DNA of 31,056 nucleotides, taken from NCBI RefSeq assembly GCF_963678635.1, contig NW_026971680.1, positions 1 to 31,056 of the forward strand, read 5' to 3'. Shown here in pieces: positions 30,922 through 31,056 of this stretch. The notes below the pieces were generated by a model that ran no database searches, was not told the origin of the DNA, and saw only the letters and a program-made list of their open reading frames with translations. Origin of the DNA: Symsagittifera roscoffensis (taxonomy: Eukaryota > Xenacoelomorpha > Acoela > Convolutidae). A program made the translations under genes and the position numbers. How positions within the stretch are numbered: position 1 is the stretch's first letter; every line of letters begins with the position of its first letter.

Positions 30922-31056
30922 CTTCAACAAATCAGATTCCTTTTTTGAGTTTTGAAGTTTGCAAATTCTATCCAGAAACGCTGAACCAAGGGTTTGTGTG
31001 GAAGCTAGTTTCTGGTTAGAACATAAATAATGGATAAATAATTTTTTTTCCGAATG

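Larger units (their letters stand above)
20385..31056. repeat. Large direct repeat B, copy 2 (runs off the window)
   Basis: Second copy of 8656-19320. Differences are scattered single bases and small indels, for example GACTATCTAAAATT against GACTAAAATTGGTGTAAAATT near 22561. The window ends at a base equivalent to 19320, so the equivalent of gene X may lie just outside. Confidence 0.95.

Overview
This window looks like AT-rich, repeat-dense eukaryotic nuclear DNA, most likely from a nematode and perhaps a Caenorhabditis-type genome. The grounds are short candidate introns of 47, 50, 54 and 90 nt, most with GTAAAT/GTAAGT/GTATAA-type donors and TTTCAG/TTTTCAG/TTTTGCAG acceptors. Acceptor-like sites also sit 17 to 25 nt upstream of plausible ATG codons, as expected for spliced-leader trans-splicing. 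There are no bacterial operons or ribosome binding sites, and I see no rRNA or tRNA gene and no transposase or reverse transcriptase. The species is an inference; I recognise no gene by name.

The layout is dominated by two large direct duplications. Repeat A (1-4523 and 5146-9668, offset 5145) holds a degenerate satellite of about 87 bp followed by a small GC-richer gene cassette. Repeat B (8656-19320 and 20385-31056, offset about 11.73 kb) starts inside that same cassette and continues through about 9.7 kb of mostly non-coding DNA carrying several smaller tandem arrays and a few weak genes. The cassette therefore occurs three times (about 3511-4523, 8656-9668, 20385-21397) in three contexts: satellite-cassette-satellite, satellite-cassette-B, and gene X-cassette-B. 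Copies look more than 99% identical by eye, so the rearrangements are recent, or the contig is partly an assembly product of such repeats.

The best-supported gene is the cassette gene. It encodes a predicted 149-residue, Ser/Gly-rich, then acidic protein that begins with an N-myristoylation-like MGTDIS sequence and is identical in all three copies. Next best is gene X (about 19.76-20.40 kb), a two-exon fragment whose last codons come from the cassette repeat, so its end is chimeric. Repeat B also carries a 135-codon frame (16177), a 122-codon frame with a competing spliced frame (18421), a degenerate 114/141-codon frame (15173) and scattered exon-like remnants.

The non-coding part holds a 450-bp repeat family full of CCAATCAG (CCAAT-box) motifs, an array of about 31 bp, a degenerate ATGTATTAAGATAGG array after each cassette, TGACGTCA sites, and an inverted satellite unit that forms a long hairpin. 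Functions of the proteins are unknown.
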